Origin: Isoptericola halotolerans
GTDB taxonomy: Bacteria > Actinomycetota > Actinomycetes > Actinomycetales > Cellulomonadaceae
Length of the DNA: 64,000 nucleotides
Assembly (NCBI RefSeq): GCF_013149785.1
Contig: NZ_JABEZU010000001.1
Location: 1,302,001 to 1,366,000, forward strand
Direction: 5' to 3'
In this document: positions 1 through 8,256 of the stretch, in pieces
Layout: every line of letters starts with the position of its first letter
How positions within the stretch are numbered: position 1 is the first letter of the stretch
Program-made: the position numbers and the translations under genes
The notes under the pieces: model-generated
What the model saw: the letters and a program-made list of their open reading frames with translations, nothing else
What the model was told of the DNA's origin: nothing
Database searches by the model: none

Positions 1-82
1 CGCGGAGGCGCAGCGACACGTCGTGCAGCACCTCGCGCTCGCCGTGGCGCACGTGCACGCCCTCCAGCACCACCTCGGTCAC
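1..82 (-). CDS. ECF/ABC transporter ATPase, N-terminal fragment (BioM-like)
   Basis: Only the first 27 codons are in the window. They read from a GTG start at 82 as a short beta-strand, then a 'HVRHGEREVLHDVSLRLR'-type stretch, the usual N-terminus of an ABC ATPase just before its Walker A. The start overlaps the stop of the thiolase gene by four bases (GTGA), so it is translationally coupled and the last visible member of the bioY operon. In many bacteria BioY works with an ATPase (BioM) and a transmembrane coupling protein (BioN), so a BioM role is likely. No nucleotide-binding motif is visible, so this rests on context. Confidence 0.7.
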   Translation of the reverse strand, partial: MTEVVLEGVHVRHGEREVLHDVSLRLR

Positions 83-1179
83 CGGACCACCTCGACCAGC
101 AGCGCGACCCCGACGCCGCCGGCGGCTGCGGCCGTCGCGAGACCCAGGGTGCCCGCGGGCGCACCACCGGCGACCAGCCGGGCGAACAGCCGGACCACCG
201 CGACGGCCCCGCTCGCGCCGAAGGGATGGCCCAGGCCCAGGGTGCCGCCGTCGGGGCTCCACCGCGGGTCGTCGCCCACCTCCAGGTCCTCGGTGACCGC
301 GAGCGCCTGGGCGGCGAACGCCTCGACGAGCTCGACCGCCGCGACCTCGTCGAGAGCGACCCCGGCCCGGGAGCACGCGGCCCGGACCGCGGCCACCGGC
401 GCGAGCATCGGCCACGCGGGGTCGGCCCCGCAGGTGGCGGTCGCGACGACCCGCAGGCCCGGCGACCCACCGCGAGCGCCGTCGTGCACCAGGACGACGG
501 CGGCCGCGCCGTCACCCACCGGTGCGGCGGAGGCCGCGGTCACCGTCCCACGGGGCGCGAACGCCCCGGGGAGCCGGTCGAGCACACGCGTGTCCAGGGT
601 CCGGGCATGCTCGTCCCGGTCCAGGGCGCCGACCGCGACGGTCTCGGCGGCGAACCGGCCGGCCGCGTGCGCCGCGAGGACCCGAGCGTGCGAGCGGACC
701 GCCCAGCGGTGCTGGCGCTCGCGGTCGACGCCGCGGACCTGGGCGAGCCGCTCGGCCGCCGGTCCCAGGCCGGGGTCGGCCCACGGCGGCGGGGTGAACG
801 ACGCAGGGGAGTAGGTCACGGGGCCGTGCGCCCGCACGGGCGCACGCGACCCGCTCTCCACGCCGCCGGCCAGCACGGTGCCCGCCTGCCCGGCGTCGAT
901 CAGCGCGGCGCCCGTGACGATCGCGGCCAGGCCGGAGGCGCACTGCCGGTCCACGGTGACGCCCGGTGCGGTCAGCCCGGTGGCGAGGGCGGCTCGCCGG
1001 GCGACGTTGCCACCGTGGCCCGCGGCGTTGCCGAGCACGACGTCGTCGACGGTGTCGGCCCGGGCGTCCTGCCCGGCGGCGGCCAGGACGGCCGCGGCCA
1101 GCGTCGTCTCGTCTGTGGCCGCGTGGCCCCGGCCCGCGACGCCCACCCAGGTGCGCCGTGCGGCGACGATCACGCTCAC
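79..1179 (-). CDS. Thiolase-fold protein of the bioY operon, atypical active site
   Basis: This 366-residue protein has the thiolase fold: nucleophile motif DRQCASGL (Cys80), the following GGVES motif, and the histidine loop GLGHPFGASG (His318). Two hallmark elements have changed. The usual NEAFA is VEAFAAQ, so the Asn is lost. The C-terminal catalytic cysteine of the C-x-G-G-G loop is alanine (GLATAAAAGG, about residue 351). Family enzymes condense or cleave acyl-CoAs and need that second cysteine as acid/base, so this protein may be a decarboxylating condenser, a non-catalytic acyl carrier, or use another residue. The GTG start overlaps the ligase stop (GTGA). Its place between bioY and an ABC ATPase suggests a role with biotin or a pimelate-like precursor, which is inference. 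Confidence 0.75.
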   Translation of the reverse strand: MSVIVAARRTWVGVAGRGHAATDETTLAAAVLAAAGQDARADTVDDVVLGNAAGHGGNVARRAALATGLTAPGVTVDRQCASGLAAIVTGAALIDAGQAGTVLAGGVESGSRAPVRAHGPVTYSPASFTPPPWADPGLGPAAERLAQVRGVDRERQHRWAVRSHARVLAAHAAGRFAAETVAVGALDRDEHARTLDTRVLDRLPGAFAPRGTVTAASAAPVGDGAAAVVLVHDGARGGSPGLRVVATATCGADPAWPMLAPVAAVRAACSRAGVALDEVAAVELVEAFAAQALAVTEDLEVGDDPRWSPDGGTLGLGHPFGASGAVAVVRLFARLVAGGAPAGTLGLATAAAAGGVGVALLVEVVR

Positions 1180-2582
1180 CGCAGCACCGTCAGGTCGCCC
1201 GCGTCAGCCGTCGGGTGGTTCCCGGCGAAGAAGGCCCCGAGCACGGCGCGGGCCGGCTTGCCGTCTCCCGTGCGCGGCAGGCCGTCCACCCGGTACCAGC
1301 GACGCGGCCGCTGGGCGGGGGCCAGGGTGGCGCGGGCGACGCGCTCCAGGTGCGCTCGCAGACCGGGGCGGTCGTCGGCCTCGACGACGGCGACGACGAC
1401 CGCGCCGAGCCGGCGGTGCGGGGCGCCGGCCACGACGACGTCGCGCACCCCGGGGACGGGGCGCAGCGCCGCCTCGACGTCCTCGGGCACCACGGTGGCG
1501 CCCGCCGTCAGGACGGCACCGTCGCCACGACCCCGGAGGGTCAGGGCCGGGGCGTCGCCCAGCACGCCCGGCAGCTCCGCGAGGTCACCCACGGTGGCCC
1601 ACGCACCGTCCCGCCGCAGGGGACCTCTGGCCCCGGCGAGATAGCCGAGGGAGACCCACGGCGAGCGCACCCAGACCTCGCCGAGGCTCGTGCCCGGCAG
1701 GGGGCGGACGGCGAGCTCGACCTCGGGGAACGCCCGCAGGCCGGTGCCGGTGTCCACGGCGACGAAGCTCAGCTCGACGGCGCCGTAGTAGGCCACGACC
1801 TCGATGCCGTGGGCCGCGGCACGCTCACGCTGGACCGGGTCGAGCCCGGCGCCGCCGACGACGGCGGTACGCAGCCGCGAGGGCGCCCCGCCGTCGAGGG
1901 CGTCGAGCACGTCGTCCAGGCGGGAGGGCACGAGGTGGACGACGTCGCCGGTGGCCAGCGCGGCGGTCGTCGCGGACGTCCCGGGGGCGAGGTGTGCGCA
2001 GGCGCCGACGGCGAGCGCATGGACCGTGGCGAAGCAGTGCAGCGAGCTGGCCAGGGGCCCGGTCACCACGACCGTGTCGGTCTCGCGCGAGCCGATGAAG
2101 GAGGTGACGTGGTCGAACGACCGGGTCCACGACCCGCGCGTGCGCACCACGGCGCGCGGTCGGCCCGTGCTGCCGGAGGAGAACCCTGCCCACGCCACCG
2201 ACGTGTCGTCGGGCCGCGGGCCGGGGTCGCCGAGGGCGGCGCCCGGGGAGGCGCGCGGCAGCGGGACGTGCACGACGACGTCCGGCTCCAGGGTGCGCAG
2301 CACCTCGGCGCGCTGGTGCACGGGCCAGGCCGGGTCCGCCACCAGAGCCGTCGCGCCCACGAGATCGACCGCGAGCAGCGCGACGACGGTGTCCAGGGGG
2401 TCGTGCAGCAGCAGGGCCACCAGGTCGCGGGGACGGGTGCCGGTAGCCCTCAGGTGCTCGGCCCCGGCGCGGGCGTCGGCCGCCAGCTCGCCGTACGTCC
2501 GACGGCGCGCGCCGGAGCGCAGTGCGGGCCGGTCCCGGGTGGATCCGGCCGCGTGCTGCAGGACGTGGTGGGCGACCGGCAC
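1176..2582 (-). CDS. AMP-dependent acyl-CoA synthetase/ligase of the bioY operon
   Basis: A 468-residue member of the ANL (adenylate-forming) superfamily. Visible signatures are the P-loop SSGSTGRPRAVV, the YYGAVE motif (A5), a VGDLAELPG segment (A7-like) and the C-terminal PRTGDGKPAR motif carrying the adenylation lysine. It should activate a carboxylic acid to an acyl-adenylate and acyl-CoA. At 468 residues it is short compared with typical 500-550 residue ligases. The GTG start at 2582 lies two bases after the bioY stop, so the genes are one operon. The substrate cannot be read from the sequence. A fatty acid or a pimelate-type biotin precursor would fit the location. Confidence 0.85.
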   Translation of the reverse strand: MPVAHHVLQHAAGSTRDRPALRSGARRRTYGELAADARAGAEHLRATGTRPRDLVALLLHDPLDTVVALLAVDLVGATALVADPAWPVHQRAEVLRTLEPDVVVHVPLPRASPGAALGDPGPRPDDTSVAWAGFSSGSTGRPRAVVRTRGSWTRSFDHVTSFIGSRETDTVVVTGPLASSLHCFATVHALAVGACAHLAPGTSATTAALATGDVVHLVPSRLDDVLDALDGGAPSRLRTAVVGGAGLDPVQRERAAAHGIEVVAYYGAVELSFVAVDTGTGLRAFPEVELAVRPLPGTSLGEVWVRSPWVSLGYLAGARGPLRRDGAWATVGDLAELPGVLGDAPALTLRGRGDGAVLTAGATVVPEDVEAALRPVPGVRDVVVAGAPHRRLGAVVVAVVEADDRPGLRAHLERVARATLAPAQRPRRWYRVDGLPRTGDGKPARAVLGAFFAGNHPTADAGDLTVLR

Positions 2583-2584
2583 CC

Positions 2585-3196
2585 TCAGTCCTCCCGCGTG
2601 CGGGACCGCAGGGCGGCAGGGTAGGCGCGGGCGACCGCCACCGTGACCCCGGCGCAGGCGAGAGCCTTGAGCAGGTCCCCCGGCAGGAACGCCAGGGACA
2701 ACCAGGCGGTCTGGGTCAGCGGGACGCCGGTCACGAGAGCCTGGACGGGCAGCCCGCAGGCATAGACGACGCCGACACCCCCCACGAGGGCGGCGAGCAG
2801 CACGCCCAGGAACGTCACCCGGCGCAGGCGCTCGACCAGCAGACCGACGACGAACGCCCCGGCGACGAAGCCCACCAGGTAGCCCGCCGAGGGGCCCGCG
2901 AACACGCCCAGCCCGCCCCGGCCGCCGGCGAGCAGGGGCAGCCCGGCGGCCACGAGGGCGAGCAACGTCAGCACGGCCAGCGCCCCGCGCCGGGCGCCGA
3001 GCACCGCGCCGGCGAGCATCACGCCGAGGGTCTGCAGCGTGATCGGCACGGCGTTGCCGAACAGGCTCAACGACCCCGGCATGCCGAGGACCGCGATGAG
3101 CGCCGCGAACGTCGCGACGCGTGCGGCGTCCGCGGCGTCCAGGGCGCGCGAAGCGGTCCGGGTGCCTGTGCCGGTCGGGCCCGTGGCCTCGGTCAT
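2585..3196 (-). CDS. bioY: Biotin-binding S component BioY of an ECF transporter
   Basis: A 203-residue integral membrane protein with about six hydrophobic segments and BioY family patterns: VPITLQTLGVMLAGAVLGAR near residue 50 and GPSAGYLVGF near residue 100. BioY binds biotin with high affinity and imports it with the BioM ATPase and BioN coupling protein. The ATG at 3196 follows GAGGAG at a good distance. It heads a minus-strand operon with a ligase, a thiolase and an ATPase. The shared upstream region to the divergent oxidoreductase gene (3197-3433) holds a weak GGTT-N5-AACC dyad at 3335-3347, which could be an operator but is not convincing. Confidence 0.93.
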   Translation of the reverse strand: MTEATGPTGTGTRTASRALDAADAARVATFAALIAVLGMPGSLSLFGNAVPITLQTLGVMLAGAVLGARRGALAVLTLLALVAAGLPLLAGGRGGLGVFAGPSAGYLVGFVAGAFVVGLLVERLRRVTFLGVLLAALVGGVGVVYACGLPVQALVTGVPLTQTAWLSLAFLPGDLLKALACAGVTVAVARAYPAALRSRTRED

Positions 3197-3433
3197 CGGT
3201 GCTCCTCGTTCGTCGTCGGTGCGTGGTGCGGCCGCGTCGGCCGCCGCGACTCCCACTCTGCTGGTCCCGTCGTGGTCGCGGCGCCGGGCGTCGTGCCCAC
3301 CCGCGTCACGCCGTCGTGCACGAATCGCACAAGCGGTTGCGGGAACCACCAAACCATCTCGGAGAGCGGTGGGGGAACCGGCCAAGGCGCCGACGGGGTG
3401 GCGGGGAGCGGTGTGTCGCGACAGGATGCCCGC

Positions 3434-4927
3434 ATGGCAGCCAGCGCGGATCAGACCTACGACGTGATCGTCATCGGTGCCGGACCGGTGGGGGAGAACG
3501 CGGCGGCACGGGCCTCCGCGACGGGGCTCTCGGTCGCCGTCGTGGAGGCCGAGCTCGTCGGCGGGGAGTGCTCCTACTGGGCGTGCATCCCCTCCAAGAC
3601 CCTGCTGCGCCCCGGCGCGGTCCGTGCCGCCGCCCGGGCCACCCCGGGCGTGGCGGACCCCGGCCCGCTCGACGCGGCAGCGGTGCTCGCCTGGCGCGAC
3701 GAGACCACCGGTGAGGGTGACGACTCGGGGCAGGAGCGCTGGCTGGCCTCGGCCGGGATCGCCCTCGTGCGGGGCCATGGCCGGCTGATCCGGGAGCGGG
3801 TGGTCGAGGTCGCCCCCGAACCCGGATCCGGCGACGACGACGGCGCCACGCGCCTGCTGCACGCGCGCTGCGCCGTCGTCGTGGCCACCGGCAGCGCGCC
3901 CGTCCTGCCCCCCGTGCCCGGCCTCGCGGAGGCGAGCCCGTGGACCTCCCGCGAGGCGACCGCCGCCGAGGAGGTGCCGGCGTCGCTCGTCGTGGTCGGT
4001 GGCGGCGTGGTGGCCTGCGAGATGGCGACCGCCTACGCGGACCTGGGGTCGCGGGTCACCCTCCTGGCACGCAGCGCCCTGCTCGGTGGTGCCGAGCGGT
4101 TCGCCGGGGAAGCCGTCGTCGAGGCGCTGCGCGAGGCCGGGGTCGACGTCCGGCTCGACGCCGAGGTCAGCGAGGTCTCCCGACCCGAGATCGGTGGTCC
4201 GGTGACCGTGACCGTCCGCGAGGGGCGGGGCGTCGAGCAGGTGACGGCCGCCGAGCTGCTCGTCGCGACCGGCCGCCGGCCGCGGACGGCGGACGTCGGG
4301 CTGGACTCCGTCGGGCTCGCGACCGACGTACCGCTGGACACCGACGACTCCATGGCCGTGCGGGGAACCGCCCGGGCCGCCGGAGGCCGCCCCTGGTTGT
4401 TCGCCTGCGGCGACGTCACGGGCCGCGTCGCGACCACGCACCAGGGCAAGTACGAGGGGCGCGTCGCCGGGGACGTCGTCGCGCGCCTCTACGGCCCCGA
4501 CAACGGCGCGCCCGAGATGCCGCCGGAGGGCGCACGGTCCTGGACCCGGTACGCGGCCAGCGCCGACCACACCGCCCGGACGCAGGTGGTGTTCACGCGC
4601 CCGCAGGTGGCATGGGTGGGCCCGACCGAGGCCGAGGCCCGGGAAGCGGGCCTGCCGGTGCGCGCGGTGTCCTACGACCTGTCCTGGGTCGCCGGTGCCG
4701 CCGTGACGTCACCGGACTACGCGGGCCGCGCCCAGGTGCTGGTGGACACCGAGCGCCAGGTGCTCGTCGGCGCCACCTTCGTGGGCCCCGACGCGAGCGA
4801 GATGCTGCACGCGGCCACGGTCGCCGTCGTCGGCGAGGTGCCGCTCGACCGCTTGTGGCACGCCGTGCCCGTCTTCCCCACCGTCTCGGAGGTCTGGCTG
4901 CGGTTCGCCGAGGAGTACGGGTTGTGA
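3434..4927 (+). CDS. FAD-dependent NAD(P)-disulfide oxidoreductase (Lpd/MerA-like class I)
   Basis: A 497-residue class-I pyridine nucleotide-disulfide oxidoreductase. It has an N-terminal FAD-binding VIVIGAGPVGE (residues 11-21), the redox-active pair in GGECSYWACIPSK (Cys46 and Cys51), a second dinucleotide fold VVVGGGVVACEMA, and a C-terminal dimerisation domain with the HAVPVFPTVSE motif that supplies the catalytic His-Glu. The active-site spacing matches dihydrolipoamide dehydrogenase and mercuric or mycothione-type reductases, but the loop is SYWA rather than LNVG, so the disulfide or quinone substrate is unclear. The ATG at 3434 precedes the FAD motif by ten residues. It is divergent from bioY and sits alone or just ahead of the ATP-grasp gene. 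Confidence 0.85.
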   Translation: MAASADQTYDVIVIGAGPVGENAAARASATGLSVAVVEAELVGGECSYWACIPSKTLLRPGAVRAAARATPGVADPGPLDAAAVLAWRDETTGEGDDSGQERWLASAGIALVRGHGRLIRERVVEVAPEPGSGDDDGATRLLHARCAVVVATGSAPVLPPVPGLAEASPWTSREATAAEEVPASLVVVGGGVVACEMATAYADLGSRVTLLARSALLGGAERFAGEAVVEALREAGVDVRLDAEVSEVSRPEIGGPVTVTVREGRGVEQVTAAELLVATGRRPRTADVGLDSVGLATDVPLDTDDSMAVRGTARAAGGRPWLFACGDVTGRVATTHQGKYEGRVAGDVVARLYGPDNGAPEMPPEGARSWTRYAASADHTARTQVVFTRPQVAWVGPTEAEAREAGLPVRAVSYDLSWVAGAAVTSPDYAGRAQVLVDTERQVLVGATFVGPDASEMLHAATVAVVGEVPLDRLWHAVPVFPTVSEVWLRFAEEYGL

Positions 4928-4951
4928 CGCCCAACAGCTAGGCTCTGGGCC

Positions 4952-5863
4952 GTGACCACGACGACGAAGCGAGTCGGACTCGCCACCTGCTCCGTCCTGC
5001 CCGACCTCGACGCCGACGACCGACCTCTCGTCCCCGCCCTCGCGGCCCGCGGCATCAGTGCCGAGACCGTGGTGTGGGACGACCCGGAGGTCGACTGGTC
5101 CGTCTTCGACCTCGTCGTCGTCCGGTCCACGTACGACTACTCGCCCCGCCGCGACGAGTTCGTGCAGTGGGCACGCTCGGTGCCCCGCCTGGCCAACCCT
5201 GCCGACGTCATCGCGTGGAACACCGACAAGACCTACCTCAAGGTGCTCGAGGCCGCCGGGGTCCCCGTCATCCCGACCATCTGGCTCGACCCCGAGCGTC
5301 ACCTGTCCAAGCGCGCGATCCACACGCGCATGCCTGCTTTCGGGGACTTCGTCGTCAAGCCCGTCGTCTCCGCCGGGGCCCAGGACACCGGCCGCTACCA
5401 GCCGGTCAGCTCCGCGTCGCGGGCGCTGGCCATCCAGCACGCGAAGTCGCTGCTCGACGACGGTCGCGCGGTGATGATCCAGCCGTACGTGACCAGCGTG
5501 GACACCCAGGGTGAGACGTGCCTGGTCTTCGTCGAGGGCGAGGTGCGTCACTCGGTGCGCAAGAACGCCCTGCTGACCGGTCCGAGCCGGCCGACGCAGG
5601 GCCTCTACGCCCAGGAGAAGATGCGGCCGGTCGACGCGACGGAGGCCGAGGTCGAGGTGGCACGGCGTGCGCTCGCCGTCGCCCACGAACAGCTCGGCGT
5701 GAACGAGCCGTTCCTCTACGCGCGCGTCGACCTGGTGGGTGGCGAGGAGTCCCCGACCGTCATCGAGCTCGAGCTGACCGAGCCGTCGCTGTGGCTGCGT
5801 CACGACGGTGGTGCCGGGACGGCCGGCGCGCTCGCCGACGCCATCGTGTCCCGCCTGGGCTGA
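4952..5863 (+). CDS. ATP-grasp domain protein (RimK/glutathione-synthetase-like)
   Basis: A 303-residue soluble protein whose organisation fits an ATP-grasp ligase: N-terminal alpha/beta domain with VVVRSTYDY, then WNTDKTYLKVLEAAGVPVIPT (start of the ATP-grasp fold), FVVKPVVSAGAQDT (lysine and small loop), and near the C-terminus the metal-binding ...VIELELTEPSLW. Such enzymes join a carboxylate to an amine or thiol using ATP, but the substrate cannot be told here. The GTG start at 4952 is seven bases after TAGGCT (4939-4944), a typical leaderless actinobacterial promoter/start, so it has its own promoter despite the 24-nt gap from the oxidoreductase gene. Confidence 0.82.
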   Translation: MTTTTKRVGLATCSVLPDLDADDRPLVPALAARGISAETVVWDDPEVDWSVFDLVVVRSTYDYSPRRDEFVQWARSVPRLANPADVIAWNTDKTYLKVLEAAGVPVIPTIWLDPERHLSKRAIHTRMPAFGDFVVKPVVSAGAQDTGRYQPVSSASRALAIQHAKSLLDDGRAVMIQPYVTSVDTQGETCLVFVEGEVRHSVRKNALLTGPSRPTQGLYAQEKMRPVDATEAEVEVARRALAVAHEQLGVNEPFLYARVDLVGGEESPTVIELELTEPSLWLRHDGGAGTAGALADAIVSRLG

Positions 5864-5865
5864 GC

Positions 5866-5969
5866 CCGACAGGGTGGGATCTCCTCCTCGCGCGGTCGCG
5901 CTCACGGGCGCTGCGCGCCCTCCGCTTCCGGTCTGACGACCGCGCGAGGAGGAGATCCCACCCTGTCGG
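5866..5969. repeat. Perfect 33-bp inverted repeat between convergent genes
   Basis: Arms 5866-5898 and 5937-5969 are exact reverse complements of 33 bases around a 38-base centre. The element fills the whole gap between the ATP-grasp stop (5863) and the convergent substrate-binding protein stop (5981). The arms contain GGGATCTCCTCCTCGCG. It could act as a bidirectional terminator, but no U-tract follows and the loop is long, so a mobile palindromic (REP-like) element is the alternative. Confidence 0.85.
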
Positions 5970-5980
5970 TGCGCCTCTCG

Positions 5981-6895
5981 TCAGCCCAGGTCGTTCTCGG
6001 CCAGCCAGTCGGCGGCGATCTCGCTGCTGGAGAGCTGCTCCTCGGTGGACCGCACGTTGAGGTCCACCAGGCCCTCCGGGGTCAGGGCGGCACTGACCGG
6101 GTCGAGGGCGGAGGCGACCTCCTCGGCCACGCCCGCCCCGACGAGCGGGACCACGTTCGAGGCGAGGAAGAGGCCCTCGGTGTCCTCCAGCGTGACCAGC
6201 CCCTCGGTCTGGATGCGCGGGTCGGCGCTGAACACGTTGGCGACGTTGACGGTGCCGGCCACCAGGTCCTGGACCGTGGTGTCACCGGTCGCCTCGAAGG
6301 AGACGTCCACGCCGTAGACGTCCGCCAGGCCCTGCGGGCCGTAGGGGCGCTCCTCGAGCTCCGCCGGACCACCGACGACGATCTCCTCGTCGACGTCCGC
6401 GAGGTCGCCGATGCCGACCAGGTCGTGGGCCGCGGCGAAGTCGGCCGTGACGTTGTAGGAGTCCTGGTCGGTGGCCGTCGACTGCTCGAGGACGGCCAGG
6501 GAGTCCGGCAGCGCCTCCTGGAGCGCGACGTACACGTCGTCGGAGGAGGTCGCGGTGGTCTCCGGGTCGAAGAACTGCAGCAGGTTGCCGGTGTACTCGG
6601 GGAACACCTGGACCTCGCCGTCCTCCAGGGCCGGCATGTAGGCGTCGCGCTGGCCGATGGAGAAGTTCCGCTCGACGGTGAACCCGTCGGCCTCCAGAGC
6701 CTGGGCGTAGATCTCCGCGACGATCTCGTTGGAGTAGTACGCCTGGGACCCGACGACGATCGTGTCGGGTGCCGAGGGCTCGTCGTCGCCCGTGCCCTGG
6801 GCCAACGGGTCGGTGTCGCCGCCGCAGGCGGACAGGGTCAGCATCGTGGCGGCTGCTGCGGCGACGAGGGCGGTGGTCCGTCGGGTGGTACGCAT
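5981..6895 (-). CDS. Glycine betaine/choline ABC transporter substrate-binding lipoprotein
   Basis: A 304-residue lipoprotein: the signal peptide has a positively charged start, a long Ala/Thr core and a lipobox LSAC with Cys24, followed by a low-complexity acidic linker. The mature part has the OpuAC/ProX-type periplasmic-binding fold, with IVVGSQAYYSNEIVAEIYAQ at its start and PALEDGEVQVFPEYTGNLL, the segment family members use around the quaternary-amine aromatic box. It should deliver a compatible solute to the two permeases encoded upstream. The ATG at 6895 has GAAAGG ahead. It is the last gene of a four-gene minus-strand operon and is followed by the large inverted repeat. Confidence 0.9.
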   Translation of the reverse strand: MRTTRRTTALVAAAAATMLTLSACGGDTDPLAQGTGDDEPSAPDTIVVGSQAYYSNEIVAEIYAQALEADGFTVERNFSIGQRDAYMPALEDGEVQVFPEYTGNLLQFFDPETTATSSDDVYVALQEALPDSLAVLEQSTATDQDSYNVTADFAAAHDLVGIGDLADVDEEIVVGGPAELEERPYGPQGLADVYGVDVSFEATGDTTVQDLVAGTVNVANVFSADPRIQTEGLVTLEDTEGLFLASNVVPLVGAGVAEEVASALDPVSAALTPEGLVDLNVRSTEEQLSSSEIAADWLAENDLG

Positions 6896-6931
6896 GATCT
6901 GCCTTTCGTGGGGCTGTCAGAGAGGGGGTGG

Positions 6932-7618
6932 TCAGTTCTCCGGCGCGCGGCGTGCGCTGACGCCGGCGGGCACGACGAGTCGCTCGAGGATCGCGAAGAG
7001 GGCGTCCAGCACGACGGCGAGCACCACGATGACGAGTGCGGCGCCGAGGATCTGGGCGAAGTTGCGGATCTGGATGCCCTGGACGATGTAGAAGCCGAGG
7101 CCCCAGCTGCCGACGTAGCCGGCGAGGGTCACCGTCGCCACCACCTGGAGCGTCGCCGACCGCAGGCCGCCGATCAGCAGGGGCAGCCCGAGGGGGACCT
7201 CGACCTTGCCGAGGACCTGGGCGGGTGTCATGCCGACGGACCGGGCGCCGTCGACCACGCGCCGGTCCACCGCCTCGACCCCCGAGTAGGCCCCGGCGAG
7301 GATCGGGGGGATCGCCAGCAGCACGAAGGCCGTCGTCGAGGCGCCGACCTTGTGGGTGACGCCCAGTACCAGGACGAGAAGGAGGACCAGCCCGAACGAC
7401 GGCACCGCCCTCGCCGCGCCCGACAGGGCGACGGCCACCTCACGGCCGCGCCCCGTGTGCCCGATGAGCCACCCCGCCGGCACCGCGACCGCGGCGGCGA
7501 TCAGCACGGAGACGACGGTGAACGCCAGGTGGGTACCGATCGCCTCGGACAGCGGCAGGGAACCGGTCTGCCGGTCGGGGGAGAAGATCCACGCGATCGC
7601 GTCGCCGAAGAGGCCCAT
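6932..7618 (-). CDS. Osmoprotectant ABC transporter permease
   Basis: A 228-residue permease with about five or six membrane segments and the cytoplasmic EAA loop (DGARSVGMTPAQVLGKVEVP), the docking site for the ATPase. It matches the OpuCB/ProW-type half permease and pairs with the product of the adjoining gene. The ATG at 7618 overlaps the stop of the preceding permease (ATGA), showing translational coupling. Two permeases, one ATPase and one lipoprotein together make a complete quaternary-amine (glycine betaine, choline or carnitine) importer. Confidence 0.9.
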   Translation of the reverse strand: MGLFGDAIAWIFSPDRQTGSLPLSEAIGTHLAFTVVSVLIAAAVAVPAGWLIGHTGRGREVAVALSGAARAVPSFGLVLLLVLVLGVTHKVGASTTAFVLLAIPPILAGAYSGVEAVDRRVVDGARSVGMTPAQVLGKVEVPLGLPLLIGGLRSATLQVVATVTLAGYVGSWGLGFYIVQGIQIRNFAQILGAALVIVVLAVVLDALFAILERLVVPAGVSARRAPEN

Positions 7619-8256
7619 CACGACCCCTTCCTGGTCCACGGCATGAGCGCCCGACCCGCCAGGACCAGCAGCCCGTCGACGATCAGGGCGATGACGACGA
7701 CGGCTACCACCCCGGCGAGGATCTCCGGCACGATCTGGCGCTGATACCCGTTCGTGAACAGGTAGCCGAGGTTGTCGATGCCGATGAGGATGCCGACGGT
7801 GGCGAGCGAGATCGTGGAGACCGCGGTCACCCGGAGGCCCGCGAGGACCACCGGACCGGCCAGGGGGAGATCGACCCGCCAGAAGCGCTGCCAGGCGCCG
7901 TACCCGACGGCGACGGCCGCCTGGCGCACCGAGGGCTCGACCGAGGCGAGGGCGTCCGCCACGAACCTGGTCATGATCGCCACGGCGTAGATCGTCAGCG
8001 CCACGACGAGGTTGACCTCGGACAGGAAGCTGATGCCCAGCAGCGGAGGCAGCAGGGCGAAGAGCGCGAGCGACGGGATCGTGTAGAGAAGGCCCACGAA
8101 CGTGAGCAGCAGGCCGCGCGTGAGCCGGAACCGGAAGGCGAACCAGCCCGCCGGGATCGACAGGGCCAGGCCCAGCATGATCGGTATCGCGCTCTGCCGC
8201 AGGTGCTCCACCGTCAACCGGCCGATGAGGTCGAGGTTGTTCAGCACCCAGGTCAT
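7618..8256 (-). CDS. Osmoprotectant ABC transporter permease
   Basis: A 212-residue integral membrane protein of the same binding-protein-dependent permease family. The EAA-like loop is VRQAAVAVGYGAWQRFWRVD, followed by conserved LPLAGPVVLAGLR. Membrane segments begin with IPIMLGLALSIPAGWFAF. The chosen ATG at 8256 overlaps the stop of the ATPase gene (ATGA). The open frame continues upstream, but that part reads as arginine-rich shadow of the ATPase gene and was excluded. It forms a heterodimeric channel with the other permease. Confidence 0.9.
   Translation of the reverse strand: MTWVLNNLDLIGRLTVEHLRQSAIPIMLGLALSIPAGWFAFRFRLTRGLLLTFVGLLYTIPSLALFALLPPLLGISFLSEVNLVVALTIYAVAIMTRFVADALASVEPSVRQAAVAVGYGAWQRFWRVDLPLAGPVVLAGLRVTAVSTISLATVGILIGIDNLGYLFTNGYQRQIVPEILAGVVAVVVIALIVDGLLVLAGRALMPWTRKGS

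Noticed and set aside
966-2624. Long open frame on the plus strand opposite the ligase and bioY genes
   Set aside because: The protein is Arg/Gly/Pro-rich without motifs, and the minus-strand frames hold ANL and BioY signatures with proper overlaps. It is a GC-rich shadow.
3335-3347. GGTT-N5-AACC as a biotin-regulator operator upstream of bioY
   Set aside because: The arms are only four bases, easily found by chance at this base composition; kept only as a weak remark.
2585-4570. A 661-codon minus-strand frame across the oxidoreductase gene
   Set aside because: Only its last 203 codons (from ATG 3196) are coding, as BioY. The rest is antisense to a protein with clear FAD and Cys-pair motifs.
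5866-5969. Ends of an insertion sequence
   Set aside because: The repeat is only 104 bases with no transposase and no target duplication.
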